The notes under the pieces were generated by a model. That model saw nothing but the letters and a program-made list of their open reading frames with translations. It had not been told where the DNA came from and searched no databases. A program made the translations under genes and the position numbers. A stretch of DNA of 64,000 nt from Ridgeia piscesae (lineage: Eukaryota > Annelida > Polychaeta > Sabellida > Siboglinidae), in the NCBI GenBank assembly GCA_025642075.2, contig JAODUO010000543.1, forward strand, positions 70,001 to 134,000, in the 5' to 3' direction. Positions 1-37,916 of the stretch are shown in pieces (position 1 is the first letter of the stretch; the number at the start of each line of letters is the position of its first letter).

Positions 1-261
1 ATACAACTACTGCTCTCATCAACACTGTAACATTGATTTCATCACTAGGAGATAACATGTAGGCTCTCTCTTAATTCTCAACCTGCATCTGTCTAGGTCT
101 CAGTCTGTCCCTCCTCCAACCCCCATCCACATGGTTGATTCTTTCAACTTTGCTGAAGTTTGACCATACAAAGCAACAGGTTGCTAAACGTAAGCAATAG
201 TGGACCGTCTAAACGTAAAGAGTTACGACTGACATGAATAGAAAAATGTGCGTTTCCTTAC
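1..261. other. Intron sequence at left edge
   Basis: No exon, repeat or element is recognisable here. It is taken to be the intron after exon 23. Confidence 0.5.
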
Positions 262-26100
<25,839 letters not shown>

Positions 26101-26240
26101 CTTCGCTGTACCTTCAGCCGCAAAGACGTCTACAAGGCAAATCCACATGAGTAGTAATGTCAACCTCGCGCTTCCACCGTAAACTTTTAAACGCGAAGCT
26201 GAGCAACGGAATTGCACCTTTTGTTTTTATTGTTACTGGA

Positions 26241-26346
26241 TTGTTAATATTATTATTATTATATATTTTATTATTATTAATAATAATTATTGTTATTATT
26301 ATTTTATTATTATTATTAGTAGTAGTAGTAGTAGTAGTAGTAGTAG

Positions 26347-26397
<51 letters not shown>

Positions 26398-26398
26398 A
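26241..26398. repeat. (TTA)n then (AGT)n microsatellites
   Basis: Trinucleotide runs upstream of the mucin-like gene start. The serine/valine runs they would encode are artefacts. Confidence 0.95.
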
Positions 26399-26548
26399 TC
26401 TGCAAATAATAATTATTATAATTATACAGAACTTTGAGCTAACTATCGCTATTGTAACACTTTTACCGCGTTATGAATTACGTTTATAAAAACGTTGGAA
26501 TCGGTGTTAATGAATGCTGTGTGTGTTCCATGCCACTCCCTAACCATA

Positions 26549-26757
26549 CACGGTAATCTTGTCACGATTTTCGTTCCAGCAAGATCGGCATGACTATTAC
26601 GGAAGGACACCGGCCTATCCTCGTCTTCTATTGTCTGTACACGGCTGGTATTTCTACGGCAGCTCGACACATGATATTTCCAGTGGACTGGGACTGCTAC
26701 TGTTACAATAACAGTTATATGTAATTAAAGTAAATAAGAAAATACCGAAGAATAATG
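26549..26757 (+). mobile_element. Dispersed element X, copy 1
   Basis: Shares about 190 bp with 36665-37180 (CGATTTTCGTTCCAGCAAGA, GACACCGGCCTATCC) and ends AATAAGAAAATACCGAAGAA next to a (GCGT)n run. Coding capacity not seen. Class unknown. Confidence 0.8.
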
Positions 26758-26759
26758 TG

Positions 26760-26811
<52 letters not shown>

Positions 26812-26896
26812 TGTGCGTGCGTGCGCGTGTGCGTGTCGTGTTGTGTTGTGTATGGCATGACGTGTTTGTATATGTGTGCGTATGTGTGTATGTGTG

Positions 26897-26945
<49 letters not shown>

Positions 26946-26955
26946 GTGCGTGCGC
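26757..26955. repeat. (GTGC)n/(GT)n microsatellite
   Basis: Two TGCG blocks separated by a 75-bp GT-rich segment. Confidence 0.97.
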
Positions 26956-26959
26956 TTGC

Positions 26960-27558
26960 GACTTTTCCCACACCGTCATAAATGACAGATACCTGGTTGT
27001 CGTCGCGTGTCTCAGTTGAAGTTTATAGTTCTTCTGGCTGGAGACTACGTTTAAACGACCTGCCCGGAGTCGCAGTTGCTGTCTACTGGCTGCACGACGG
27101 TCGCTCGGTACTTATACATACAACGTCTTTGATGCCTTTACAATTATGTTGTGTACCGCGTAACTAATTACATGGATACCTCAAACACACACACATTGTT
27201 TACGCTATCAGGTAATCAAGTTGGCACACGCTTCACGGCGGTTTTCGACGGAGTTGAAGATGTACACCTTGTAGAATCATGACACCATCGACAGCAATTG
27301 GTCGGAAGCCATGAGGGCAAGGAAGCCACTCGTTGATCGAAAATGTAACCATCTTATTATGTGCGTATTTATGCATTATGCCTACGAGTTTATGTTATCA
27401 AACTGTCAGCAAGTTTGTACGTGTAACTGCTCAAAGCTTAACTTAGCTAAATCGAATTTAAATAATAACCCGAGAGTGTATAATATTTAACTATGGCCTA
27501 TCGTTGCTTCTTGTTCGTCTTCCTTTTCTTCTTACTGTATTGTTTTCTCCTTGTCTCT
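26960..27558. other. Intergenic, nothing recognised
   Basis: Moderate GC stretch upstream of the mucin-like gene. It could hold the distal first exon or promoter, but no motif set is convincing. Confidence 0.35.
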
Positions 27559-27559
27559 A

Positions 27560-28125
27560 ACTTCGTTGTGGCCAAGGAACATCTAGACTCTATGACAATG
27601 ACCCTTCGTTGTGGCCAAGGAACATCTAGACTCTATGACAATGACCCTTCGTTGTGGCCAAGGAACATCTAGACTCTATGACAATGACCCTTCGTTGTGA
27701 CCAAGGAACATCTAGACTCTATGACAATGACCCTTCGTTGTGGCCAAGGAACATCTAGACTCTATGACAATGACCCTTCGTTGTGGCCAAGGAACATCTA
27801 GACTCTATGACAATGACCCTTCGTTGTGGCCAAGGAACATCTAGACTCTATGACAATGACCCTTCGTTGTGGCCAAGGAACATCTAGACTCTATGACAAT
27901 GACCTTTCGTTGTGGCCAAGGAACATCTAGACTCTATGACAATGACCCTTCGTTGTGGCCAAGGAACATCTAGACTATATGACAATGACCCTTCGTTGTG
28001 GCCAAGGAACATCTAGACTCTATGACAATGACCCTTCGTTGTGGCCAAGGAACATCTAGACTCTATGACAATGACCCTTCGTTGTGGCCAAGGAACATCT
28101 AGACTCTATGACAATGACCCTTCCT
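27560..28125. repeat. 43-bp minisatellite, about 13 copies
   Basis: Near-identical units with TTCGTTGTGGCCAAGGAACA and CTAGACTCTATGACAATGACC. Few substitutions (for example GTGACC, CTATAT). Confidence 0.97.
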
Positions 28126-29017
28126 AACCATCCAATATTTTAACAAATTCAGTTTAATTATTTCCTTTCTACGTCCTTCATTTATATGTTTAATGTCTAC
28201 ATGCAATACTATAAACGAGACGCAACTGATGTAAGACCACAATAAGGTGCTCAACCGCCATTCCCCGTGCGACCAAAGAGTACCCCTTAAAAGCAGCATT
28301 ATGCAGGTTGTCTGAATTTCTGTGAGCACATATGTAGTGTGGAGTGATTAGAAATGATGCAATCAGGGGCAATCCGTGGGTGGTTCAAGCAGAAATGGAG
28401 GGGTGTAAGGTTTGAAAGAAGTTTGTGGGAGCCTGAGGTATTAAAAGTTAATGAATTTTTCACAGAACATCTGTCTGTGGGAAAATATGCTGTGAAATTA
28501 TCAATAACAGAGCTCATCAAGATTAGTAGGAAATGAAGGAAACGTTACAATGGTCGCCTATGGAAAATACCAGGTCAGAATAGAGTGTTCCTGTTGCTCT
28601 GAGACTGAACCATTTCGAAGAGAGACCCATTTCGAAGACAGATCGCAAAATTGTCATTGTATCCGAGAGTGCACTGTAATACGTTACGCGGAGGTCATAG
28701 TTATTATATAGTTATTAACTCACAGCGTGAGAACTCACCACGACTCACGGCTGGCACAATGTGTAATGTTAGTGAACACGTGCACAATATAATTGTTGGC
28801 GGACAAAGCCCCGTGTTCTCCGCCTATAAACGTGTTTTCGCCCGATCCAGCTCAATGTGGGGACACTCGTTGAAATAAGAAAATTTGCAAAATACAGTTA
28901 TTGAAAAAAGTGTTGGCTGTTTCGTTAACTATCGCCACTTTGAAGTCCATTGTTCTGTCGACGAACAATTTCAATGGATAGTTTTCTATCGACATTTCGA
29001 CTACCGCTAGAGTAAAG
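28126..29017. other. Intergenic, nothing recognised
   Basis: No gene or repeat identified. Short open frames lack recognisable motifs. Confidence 0.4.
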
Positions 29018-29430
29018 AGGGGCAAAGGGCAACCCATGTGGCAAAGCGCATGTAAATCGTAAGTGATATGTTTTAGCTGGTCAATCTCCCGAATGTGGAA
29101 GCACTATGCCGCCCAAACCATCTTGGTGGCAATCATTTCAGGAAAAACAGAAATAAAAGTAAGTTACACAAATTAGCATTTTTGATCCATATTATTGTAT
29201 AAAAAAAACCCGATGAACAGCTTTAGGCGTTCTCATGACTATACTTATTAAGTAGCCAATTATGCGAATTAGCTACATGAAGATATAGTATCGTATACTT
29301 GTAAAGACGCAATGTGTTTTTGCCGGCGACAATGCCATATAGGTCATTTTTTATTATAATGATGCAATGAATTTGGGGCAAAGCGCACCCCTCATGCGTG
29401 GGGCAAAGTGCACCCGGTGCGCTTTGCCCC
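29018..29430. mobile_element. Candidate element bounded by GGGGCAAAG inverted motifs
   Basis: GGGGCAAAGGGCAACCC near 29018 faces GGTGCGCTTTGCCCC at 29416-29430. A further inward-facing copy, GGGGCAAAGCGCACC, is at 29375-29389. The motif clustering suggests transposon termini or nested MITEs. Limits are uncertain. Confidence 0.35.
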
Positions 29431-29562
29431 GTTTAATATCTTCACGACTAATTGACTTCTAGAAAATGCTTACGAACTATTACCCTGATAATGTTAAATG
29501 TTGCAGTAACATATAGTGTTATTTGTTGAAAACACCCTGCTTGGTGTAGTCACACAAGCCAC

Positions 29563-29852
29563 GATGACATCGAGCCCACCTCAGCCAAAGAAAACACGCC
29601 GGGTGAACAGTGCTATATATCGCACAGCCAACGTGTTGACCTCCTCGCCATATAAGAAAAGGGTCACAGACATAATTTCGGGATAAAATGGATGATAAAG
29701 ATGACGAACAGTGGCCATGTATCGTGTGTTGCGAAGCTTTCAGTCGAAGCAGGGAGAAATGGACAGTGTCCAGATTGCAGGAGTACACGAGGATTGCACC
29801 ACTGGTGGTCACTACTACACCTGCCACAATTGCGATTCTGAATAATTGAAGT
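29563..29852 (+). pseudogene. pogo/Tigger-type transposase C-terminal relic
   Basis: In broken frames it reads PKKTRRVNSAI...ANVLTSSPYKKRV, then QWPCIVCCEAFSRSREKW, then (another frame) EDCTTGGHYYTCHNCDSE. This is the C-terminal zinc-binding tail common in animal DDE_1 (CENP-B/Tigger-like) transposases. A stop and at least one frameshift make it dead. Confidence 0.75.
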
Positions 29853-30210
29853 TGGAGTAAGACGGCCCACAAAACAGTGCACTTATAATGAACCAAATAA
29901 TATTTTCCGTTAAAGACTTGTTCATTGTGGATGATATATTTCATGATGAGCTTTCTTGCAGAAAAAACAAAAGGTTACCACAAAAACTAAACTGTTGTCA
30001 CCAGGGGTCGGTGTATCCAACACTAAGTGTAAAACGACCCACTATTGTGGAACAAACCGGCCCCAGCATTATTAACTAGAAACAGAATTCCTTGCACGAT
30101 AATTATGTGGCGTCATTACCGACGAACAAATATATACAAATATAATTATTATGTATAATTATATATATTATTGTTATATATAAGTATTATATATGCATAA
30201 TAAACTATTC

Positions 30211-30262
30211 CTCAAATTTCGTCATTTGGGCCAACGTGCACCCGGGGATGACGAAATTTGAG
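30211..30262. other. 15-bp perfect inverted repeat, 22-nt loop
   Basis: CTCAAATTTCGTCAT at 30211-30225 pairs with ATGACGAAATTTGAG at 30248-30262, with a GC-rich loop. Possibly a transposon terminus or a solo hairpin. Confidence 0.85.
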
Positions 30263-30505
30263 AGATGTCGCTCATTAAAAGTAAATTTTAGCTGATGTGT
30301 CGCTGCTGGGTATCTGCAATTATGATGATATTTAGATAGCATATAATTCATGTAGCTAGGTTAACTATTTACTCATAGGACGAAAATAAATAGGTTAAAA
30401 CATGTGTGCCTCAAAAGAGATGCTCTATACCCCTCTCTACTCATCAACATTTGTGCGTGCTGTTGTTCGAGGTCTCCTGTTATAGTGTTATAGTGTTATC
30501 GTCCT

Positions 30506-32302
30506 TCAAGCGTTGTGTATCGCGTTGTGTATCGCGTTGTTTGTCGCGTTGTGTATCACGTTGTGTATCGCGTTATGTATTGCGTTGTGTATCGCGTTGT
30601 GTATCGCGTTGTGTATCGCGTTGTGTATCACGTTGTGTACCGCGTTGTCTACGGCGTTGTGTATCGCGTTGTTTGTCGCGTTGTGTATCGCGTTGTGTAT
30701 CGCGTTATGTATTGCGTTGTGTATCGCGTTGTGTATCGCGTTGTGTATCGCGTTGTGTACCGCGTTGTGTATCGCGTTGTGTACCGCGTTGTGTACCGCG
30801 TCGTGTATCGCGTCGTGTATCGCGTTGTGTATCCCGTTGTGTACCGCATTGTGTATCGCGTTGTGTATCGCGTTGTGTATCGCGTCGTGTATCGCGTTGT
30901 GTATCGCGTTGTGTATCGCGTTGTGTATCGCGTTGTGTACCGCGTTGTGTATCGCGTTGTGTATCGCGTTGTGTGTCGCGTTGTGTGTCGCGTTGTGTAC
31001 CGCGTTGTGTATCGCGTTGTGTATCGCGTTGTGTATCGCGTTGTGTATCGCGTTGTGTATCGCGTTGTGTATCGCGTTGTGTATCGCGTTGTGTATCGCG
31101 TTGTGTATCGCGTTGTGTATCGCGTTGTGTACCGCGTTGTGTATCGCGTTGTGTATCGCGTTGTGTATCGCGTTGTGTATCGCGTTGTGTATCGCGTTGT
31201 GTATCGCGTTGTGTATCGCGTTGTGTATCGCGTTGTGTATCGCGTTGTGTATCGCGTTGTGTACCGCGTTGTGTATCGCGTTGTGTACCGCGTTGTGTAC
31301 CGCGTTGTGTATCGCGTTGTGTACGCGTTGTGTATCGCGTTGTGTACCGCGTTGTGTATCGCGTTGTGTATCGCGTTGTGTATCGCGTTGTGTATCGCGT
31401 TGTGTACCGCGTTGTGTATCGCGTTGTGTACCGCGTTGTGTATCGCGTTGTGTATCGCGTTGTGTATCGCGTTGTGTACGCGTTGTGTACGCGTTGTGTA
31501 TCGCGTTGTGTATCGCGTTGTGTATCGCGTTGTGTATCGCGTTGTGTATCGCGTTGTGTATCGCGTTGTGTACTGCGTTGTGTACCGCGTTGTGTATCGC
31601 GTTGTGTATCGCGTTGTGTATCGCGTTGTGTATCGCGTTGTGTATCGCGTTGTGTATCGCGTTGTGTATCGCGTTGTGTATCGCGTTGTGTATCGCGTTG
31701 TGTATCGCGTTGTGTACCGCGTTGTGTATCGCGTTGTGTATCGCGTTGTGTATCGCGTTGTGTATCGCGTTGTGTATCGCGTTGTGTACCGCGTTGTGTA
31801 TCGCGTTGTGTACGCGTTGTGTATCGCGTTGTGTATCGCGTTGTGTATCGCGTTGTGTACCGCGTTGTGTATCGCGTTGTGTATCGCGTTGTGTGTCGCG
31901 TTGTGTACCGCGTTGTGTATCGCGTTGTTGCTGCGTTGTGTATCGCGTTGTGTATCGCGTTGTGTATCGCGTTGTGTACTGCGTTGTGTATCGCGTTGTG
32001 TACCGCGTTGTGTATCGCGTTGTGTATCGCGTTGTGTACCGCGTTGTGTACCGCGTTGTGTATCGCGTTGTGTACCGCGTTGTGTACCGCGTTGTGTATC
32101 ACGTTGTGTACCGCGTTGTGTACCGCGTTGTGTACCGCGTTGTGTATCGCGTTGTGTATCGCGTTGTGTATCGCGTTGTGTACCGCGTTGTGTATCGCGT
32201 TGTGTATCGCGTTGTGTACCGCGTTGTGTACGGCGTTGTGTATCGCGTTGTGTATCGCGTTGTGTGCCGCGTTGTGTATCGCGTTGTGTATCGCGTTGTG
32301 TC
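30506..32302. repeat. 12-bp satellite, ~1.8 kb
   Basis: About 150 copies of GCGTTGTGTATC with point variants (ACC, GTC, CAC). The unit has no stop in any frame, so all six frames look open. These are not genes. Confidence 0.98.
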
Positions 32303-32361
32303 TCACACTCATCACATACGTTTAATACACAGCCACCACTCCGAAACAACACACAACAGGA

Positions 32362-32453
32362 CACACGCACGCGCACGCGCACGCGCACGCCACGCGCACG
32401 CGCACGCGCACGCGCACGCGCACGCGCACGCGCACGCGCACGCGCACGCGCAC

Positions 32454-32486
<33 letters not shown>

Positions 32487-32493
32487 GCACGCA

Positions 32494-32562
<69 letters not shown>
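32362..32562. repeat. (GCGCAC)n-(GCAC)n-(CA)n compound microsatellite
   Basis: Successive GC-rich and CA runs directly right of the 12-bp satellite. Confidence 0.97.
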
Positions 32563-32563
<1 letters not shown>

Positions 32564-33241
32564 TAAGAATCGTTAATATCTTTAATCTGGACTCGATCCA
32601 GGACGTTGAATCCATTTGGACAACAAATCTAAGCTAATGATTAATGGTGCAGATAAGCAAAAAACACTATAACTTTGCAATTACAGGCGACCTTAGCTAG
32701 TGTATTAATTAGACCTATCAATCATGAAACGATGGTCAGTAACGAGTACTTGACCGAGTGTGAGACTAGCTGTCGCCGGGGTAATACTTAGAAACCAGTC
32801 GTGCCATTGTTATCTACGGTTGTCACATTGTATACGCTTGCGAATTATAGCCCTACGTATTGTGTGAAATTATCAGTCAGATTGACCTGCTGAATTGCTG
32901 TGTTTTGCACGCGTACGCGCTTACTAGCACTGATTATTCAAATCACGTGTCATTAAGGTCGCCTATCCCAGTAAAGTCAATTAATTTCCATTGTTTTCTG
33001 CGTAAATAAGGAACATTAACATGGTTCTTATCAATGATTACGACAACCAATGCAGTCAGTATAAGCCACGAAGCACCACAAACATACTGTCATTCTTGTC
33101 AGGATAATTGGCGGCAGACGAGAAACGGACGCTAATAATTATATTAACGACATGTTACAGCTCAGCCGGCCTTACAAAGACCATACTGGCGCTGCGTCTC
33201 GAGAAAGAAAATATTGGCAGGCAACTGAAGACGTGGAATGA
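32563..33241. other. Intergenic, nothing recognised
   Basis: Unique-looking sequence without gene signals. Confidence 0.4.
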
Positions 33242-34498
33242 CTCACTCTCACGAAAACTCTGCAGAAATGTGACATGAGGGGTAAACATTCAAACTGTGT
33301 ATTTTAAATGTTTTTTTGTGCCGCATGAAAGCTTAACACCTCCTGGCTTCAGATACATAAAAAGAAAATCAATAGCTAGCCTAGATGTTGTGTAATCAGG
33401 GTATTTTCATTCAAAGTATATATATATTGGCGTGTAAAATACTGAAATTGCCCACAGACAGCACGACGCGGGGATTATTTTCACAAACAAATTCTAATAA
33501 GAAAGCATTGAGCTGATAATATTGTATGTTGTTAATAGTATGTAAAATACTGTGCCAATACAATAACACATGCAAGCTTGTCTTTTTACTGAATGGTAAG
33601 TTATTAATTGCAGCTGTTGAAAAGTCTCTACACTTCTGTCGCACGCGCGACTCTGACATCACGCACGCGGCGTCTTTGTTACACACGACCGGCGTCCCGG
33701 ACATTCGCTTCAAATTCAGTTCACAAACGAATAATATCGTAATATGTCAATGCATCAGTAAGCAATACATGGTATTTATTTTCAAAAACGTAATGAACTT
33801 TGACCCTAAATGTTACGTCACGCTGAATAAACTCGTTCCCGGTGTCCGTACGTAACATCTTGCATCGGACGGACGCCTAGATGTTCGTAACTTCCAAAGG
33901 GTTGCTTGCTCAACAGCCATACCGACTGAATATGTGGGAAATGAACCCGGAAACACGGTGTTCAAGCGTCGTTTAAATTGAAAGCATAATTTACATAAAA
34001 AGTAGATTCAACAATTGTCCGCACGTAACACATTTCTCGGACGCCATCTCTTCCCTATGCATAACATTTCGCGAGAAACCACCTTAATTTTTTTTTCAAG
34101 TCGTCTGCTTTTCAGAACGCCACATGTTGCGTACGGACGCATTTGTTATCGATATTTTAGCGATAATAATATTTAACGCTATTGAACACGATCACATTTC
34201 GTGGCAGCTATGTTTCTTGCATTATGGTTACTTTTAACCACATTATTTGTGTAATTTTAGTAGTAGTGGCGACTTTCAATACTGACGTCACTGTATGTAA
34301 AAAAATGGCCGACGAAAATAACGATTTTAAAAAAAACACCCAGAGCAGAACACAAACACACCCGCTCTTCTAAACTGAATTGTGCGATTCTGTGAACAAT
34401 TCTCTTGTTAAAAATGTCTAAGTTGCACAAATATATTTGGCCAATCTATGTTTATTTCCATTTCACTGCACTCCCTGTTGAGTTTTCGTGAGAGTGAG
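33242..34498. mobile_element. 1.26-kb element with 19-bp terminal inverted repeats
   Basis: CTCACTCTCACGAAAACTC at 33242-33260 is the exact reverse complement of 34480-34498. Inside the termini, TGCAGAAATG on the left matches a gapped TGCAGTGAAATG on the right. No transposase motif was found, so it is probably non-autonomous. Confidence 0.55.
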
Positions 34499-34627
34499 CC
34501 TTTTACTTTTGGCACCTACGAGAGGGAGACACGCAGTCGAGAGATGGCGGGATGTATCCGGCAGTCATCAGTGGTGACCAACGACTGCCTTGTTACGGAG
34601 TAGAAGATGCACCTAACACATGCTCAG

Positions 34628-34718
34628 GCTCGCATGCACGAACGCACGAACGCACGAACGCACGAACGCACGAACGCACGAACGCACGAACGCACGAACG
34701 CACGAACGCACGCGCGCG
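34628..34718. repeat. (CGAACGCA)n microsatellite
   Basis: Eight-base tandem units, about 11 copies. Confidence 0.97.
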
Positions 34719-34744
34719 CACACCACGCATATTGTCAACTAGAT

Positions 34745-36312
34745 GGGTGAGTAAAGAGGAGGGTTACTTGGGTTGGTTAGGTGGGTAGATGGAGAGGATG
34801 GTACTGTAGATTAGTTAGGTGTATAGACTGAGAGGATGGTACTCTAGGGTTGGTTAGGAGTATAGATGGAGAAGATGGTACTCTATGGTTAGTTAGGTGG
34901 GTAGATGGACAATATGGGTGCTCTAGGGTTAGTTAGGTGGGTAGATGGCGAGGGTGGTACTCTAGGGTTAATTAGATGGGTAGATGGACAAGATGGTATT
35001 CCAGGGTTAGTTAGGTGAGTAGATGGAGATGATGGTACTGTAGGTTAGTTAGGTGAATAGACGGAGATGACGGTACTCTAGGGTTAGTTAGGTGGGTAGA
35101 TGGAGAGGATGGTACTCTTGGGTTAGTTAGGTGGGTAGACGGAGAGGATGGTACTCTTAGGTTAGTTAGGCGGGTAGATGGAGAGGATGGTACTCTTGGG
35201 TTAGTTAGGCGGGTAGACGGAGAGGATGATACTCTTGGGTTAGTTAGGCGGGTAGACGGAGAGGATGACACTCTTGGGTTAGTTAGGCGGGTAGACGGAG
35301 AGGATGACACTCTTGGGTTAGTTAGGCGGGTAGATGGAGAGGATGGTACTCTTGGGTTAGTTAGGCGGGTAGATGGAGAGGATGGTACTCTTGGGTTAGT
35401 TAGGTGGGTATATGGACAGGATGATACTCTTGGGTTAGTTAGGTGGGTATATGGAGAGGATGATACTCTTGGGTTAGTTAGGTGGGTATATGGAGAGGAT
35501 GATACTCTTGGGTTAGTTAGGCGGGTAGATGGAGAGGATGGTACTCTTGGGTTAGTTAGGTGGGTATATGGACAGGATGATACTCTTGGGTTAGTTAGGC
35601 GGGTAGATGGAGAGGATGGTACTCTTGGGTTAGTTAGGTGGGTATATGGACAGGATGATACTCTTGGGTTAGTTAGGTGGGTATATGGAGAGGATGATAC
35701 TCTTGGGTTAGTTAGGTGGGTATATGGAGAGGATGATACTCTTGGGTTAGTTAGGCGGGTAGATGGAGAGGATGGTACTCTTGGGTTAGTTAGGTGGGTA
35801 TATGGACAGGATGATACTCTTGGGTTAGTTAGGTGGGTATATGGAGAGGATGATACTCTTGGGTTAGTTAGGCGGGTAGATGGAGAGGATGGTACTCTTG
35901 GGTTAGTTAGGTGGGTATATGGACAGGATGATACTCTTGGGTTAGTTAGGCGGGTAGATGGAGAGGATGGTACTCTTGGGTTAGTTAGGTGGGTATATGG
36001 ACAGGATGATACTCTTGGGTTAGTTAGGTGGGTATATGGAGAGGATGATACTCTTGGGTTAGTTAGGCGGGTAGATGGAGAGGATGGTACTATTGGGTTA
36101 GTTAGGTGGGTAGACGGAGAAGATGGTAATGTAGGTTAGTTATGTGAATTGACGGAGATAGTGGATGGTACAATAGGGTTAATTAGGTGGGTAGATGGAG
36201 AGAATAGTACGCTAGGTTTAGTTAGGTGGGTAGATGGAGAGGATGGTACTCTACGGTTAGTTATGTAGGTTGATGGAGATGAAGGTATTCTTTGGTTAGT
36301 TAGGTGAGTGGG
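34745..36312. repeat. 39-bp minisatellite array
   Basis: About 40 units of TTGGGTTAGTTAGG(C/T)GGGTA followed by (G/T)ATGGA(G/C)AGGATG(G/A)TACTC. The edges are more diverged and the centre shows two- to three-unit higher-order patterns. Confidence 0.97.
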
Positions 36313-36664
36313 TGCTCCCAAACACTTAAGTACACTTGCACCCTACGTAGACTGCCTCAAGTGTTTCCGTTAGCAACCAATGAGACATGCACAAGGCCAC
36401 ACAGTGCACTGTTATTACTTTGTTATTTCTGTAATTATTACAGTAACGTCTAGCCCCAGTTAACAAAACTGTTTTCGGCCTGACCAATAATTATATTTGC
36501 GCGACAGACAGTAAGCCCGGCACTCCCAGATGTTGGGATTAGCGGGTCTATTGTGGCTACACAGCGGAATGTACCGTGATTTGATTAATACAGTTTGCTT
36601 TAGAGATGATATGATATAGCAGCACCAATTATTTCCTCACGATTATAGATGTACACGATAATCT
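36313..36664. other. Intergenic, nothing recognised
   Basis: No gene or element identified. Confidence 0.4.
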
Positions 36665-37180
36665 TGCCACGATTTTCGTTCCAGCAAGATCGGCATGACT
36701 ATTACGGAAGGACACCGGCCTATCCTCGTCTTCTATTGTCTGTGCACGGCTGCTATTTCTACGGCAGCTCGACACATGATATTTCCAGTGGACTGGGACT
36801 GCTACTGTTACAATAACAGTTATATGTAATTAAAGTAGGTCTGGGTGGCACGGAATTCTATGTTCATGAACGATGGCAAGACACAATATCTTTCTACCTT
36901 CGCAACATTAATTAGCCGCTTTCTTCCCAGACCGACGTCTGGTGTTGACATCGCCCGTCTACAGCGAACACATAACACGGCTGCCAGGTTGATTATGCGT
37001 AGCCCGCGTAGCGTTTATTTTAAAACGCTAGTATTTGTTTTATTGTATACATATATCTTTTATGTGTTTTAAATTGTAATATGTTGTGAAGCGCCACTAA
37101 CGATTATGGATGTGGCACTATACCAAATAAATATATTATTATAATTATTATTATTAAATAAGAAAATACCGAAGAATAAT
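36665..37180 (+). mobile_element. Dispersed element X, copy 2, split by a retrotransposon insertion
   Basis: The left part 36665-36837 and right part 37155-37180 (AATAAGAAAATACCGAAGAA) together match copy 1 at 26549-26757. The intervening 36838-37154 is absent from copy 1. Confidence 0.82.
36838..37154 (+). mobile_element. Non-LTR retrotransposon 3' fragment
   Basis: Encodes LQRTHNTAARLIMRSPR, the conserved segment near the C-terminus of CR1/Jockey/L2-type reverse transcriptase ORFs. It ends GCACTATACCAAATAAATAT followed by a (TTA)n tail. 5'-truncated. Confidence 0.78.
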
Positions 37181-37523
37181 ATACGTGTATGTATGTATGT
37201 ATGTATGTATGTATGTATGTATGTATGTCTGTCTGTATGTATGTATGTATGTATGTATGTCTGTCTGTATGTATGTATGTATGTATGTATGTCTGTCTGT
37301 ATGTATGTCTGTATGTATGTATGTATGTATGTATGTATGTATGTATGTCTGTCTGTATGTCTGTATGTATGTATGTATGTATGTATGTATGTATGTATGT
37401 ATGCATGCATGCATGCATGCATGCATGTCTGTATGTATGTCTGTATGTATGTATGTATGTATGTATGTATGTATGCATGCATGCATGCATGCATGTATGT
37501 ATGTATGTATGCATGTATGTATG

Positions 37524-37557
<34 letters not shown>

Positions 37558-37722
37558 TGTATGTATGTATGTATGTATGTATGCATGCATGCATGTATGT
37601 ATGTATGTATGTATGTATGTATGTATGTATGTATGTATGTATGTATGTATGTATGTATGTATGTATGTATGTATATATGTATGTATGTATATATATATAT
37701 ATGTGTGTGTGTGTGGTGCGTG

Positions 37723-37756
<34 letters not shown>
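37178..37756. repeat. (ATGT)n with CTGT/ATGC variants, then (GT)n/(GCGT)n
   Basis: Tetranucleotide array of nearly 580 bp starting exactly at the 3' end of element X copy 2. Confidence 0.98.
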
Positions 37757-37757
<1 letters not shown>

Positions 37758-37847
37758 ATGTGTAATCCAGTACGTATGACATTGCACTGAGTGGCCTTGT
37801 GCAAGTCTCATTGGTTGCTAATGGAAACATTCTACGTGGGGTCAGTG

Positions 37848-37852
<5 letters not shown>

Positions 37853-37914
<62 letters not shown>
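37853..37914. repeat. (TA)n microsatellite
   Basis: Dinucleotide run that abuts the 3' end of element X copy 3 (reverse orientation). Confidence 0.97.

Positions 37915-37916
<2 letters not shown>

Noticed and set aside
30406..32576. Very long ORFs (500-690 codons) on both strands
   Set aside because: They are translations of a stop-free 12-bp satellite and adjacent CA/GC microsatellites; all frames are open at once.
34745..36312. Interstitial telomere signal (GGGTTAG)
   Set aside because: GGGTTAGTTAGG is one part of a 39-bp unit, not a tandem hexamer.
37185..37811. ORFs of MYVCMYVC or THTYIHTYI composition
   Set aside because: Translations of (ATGT)n.
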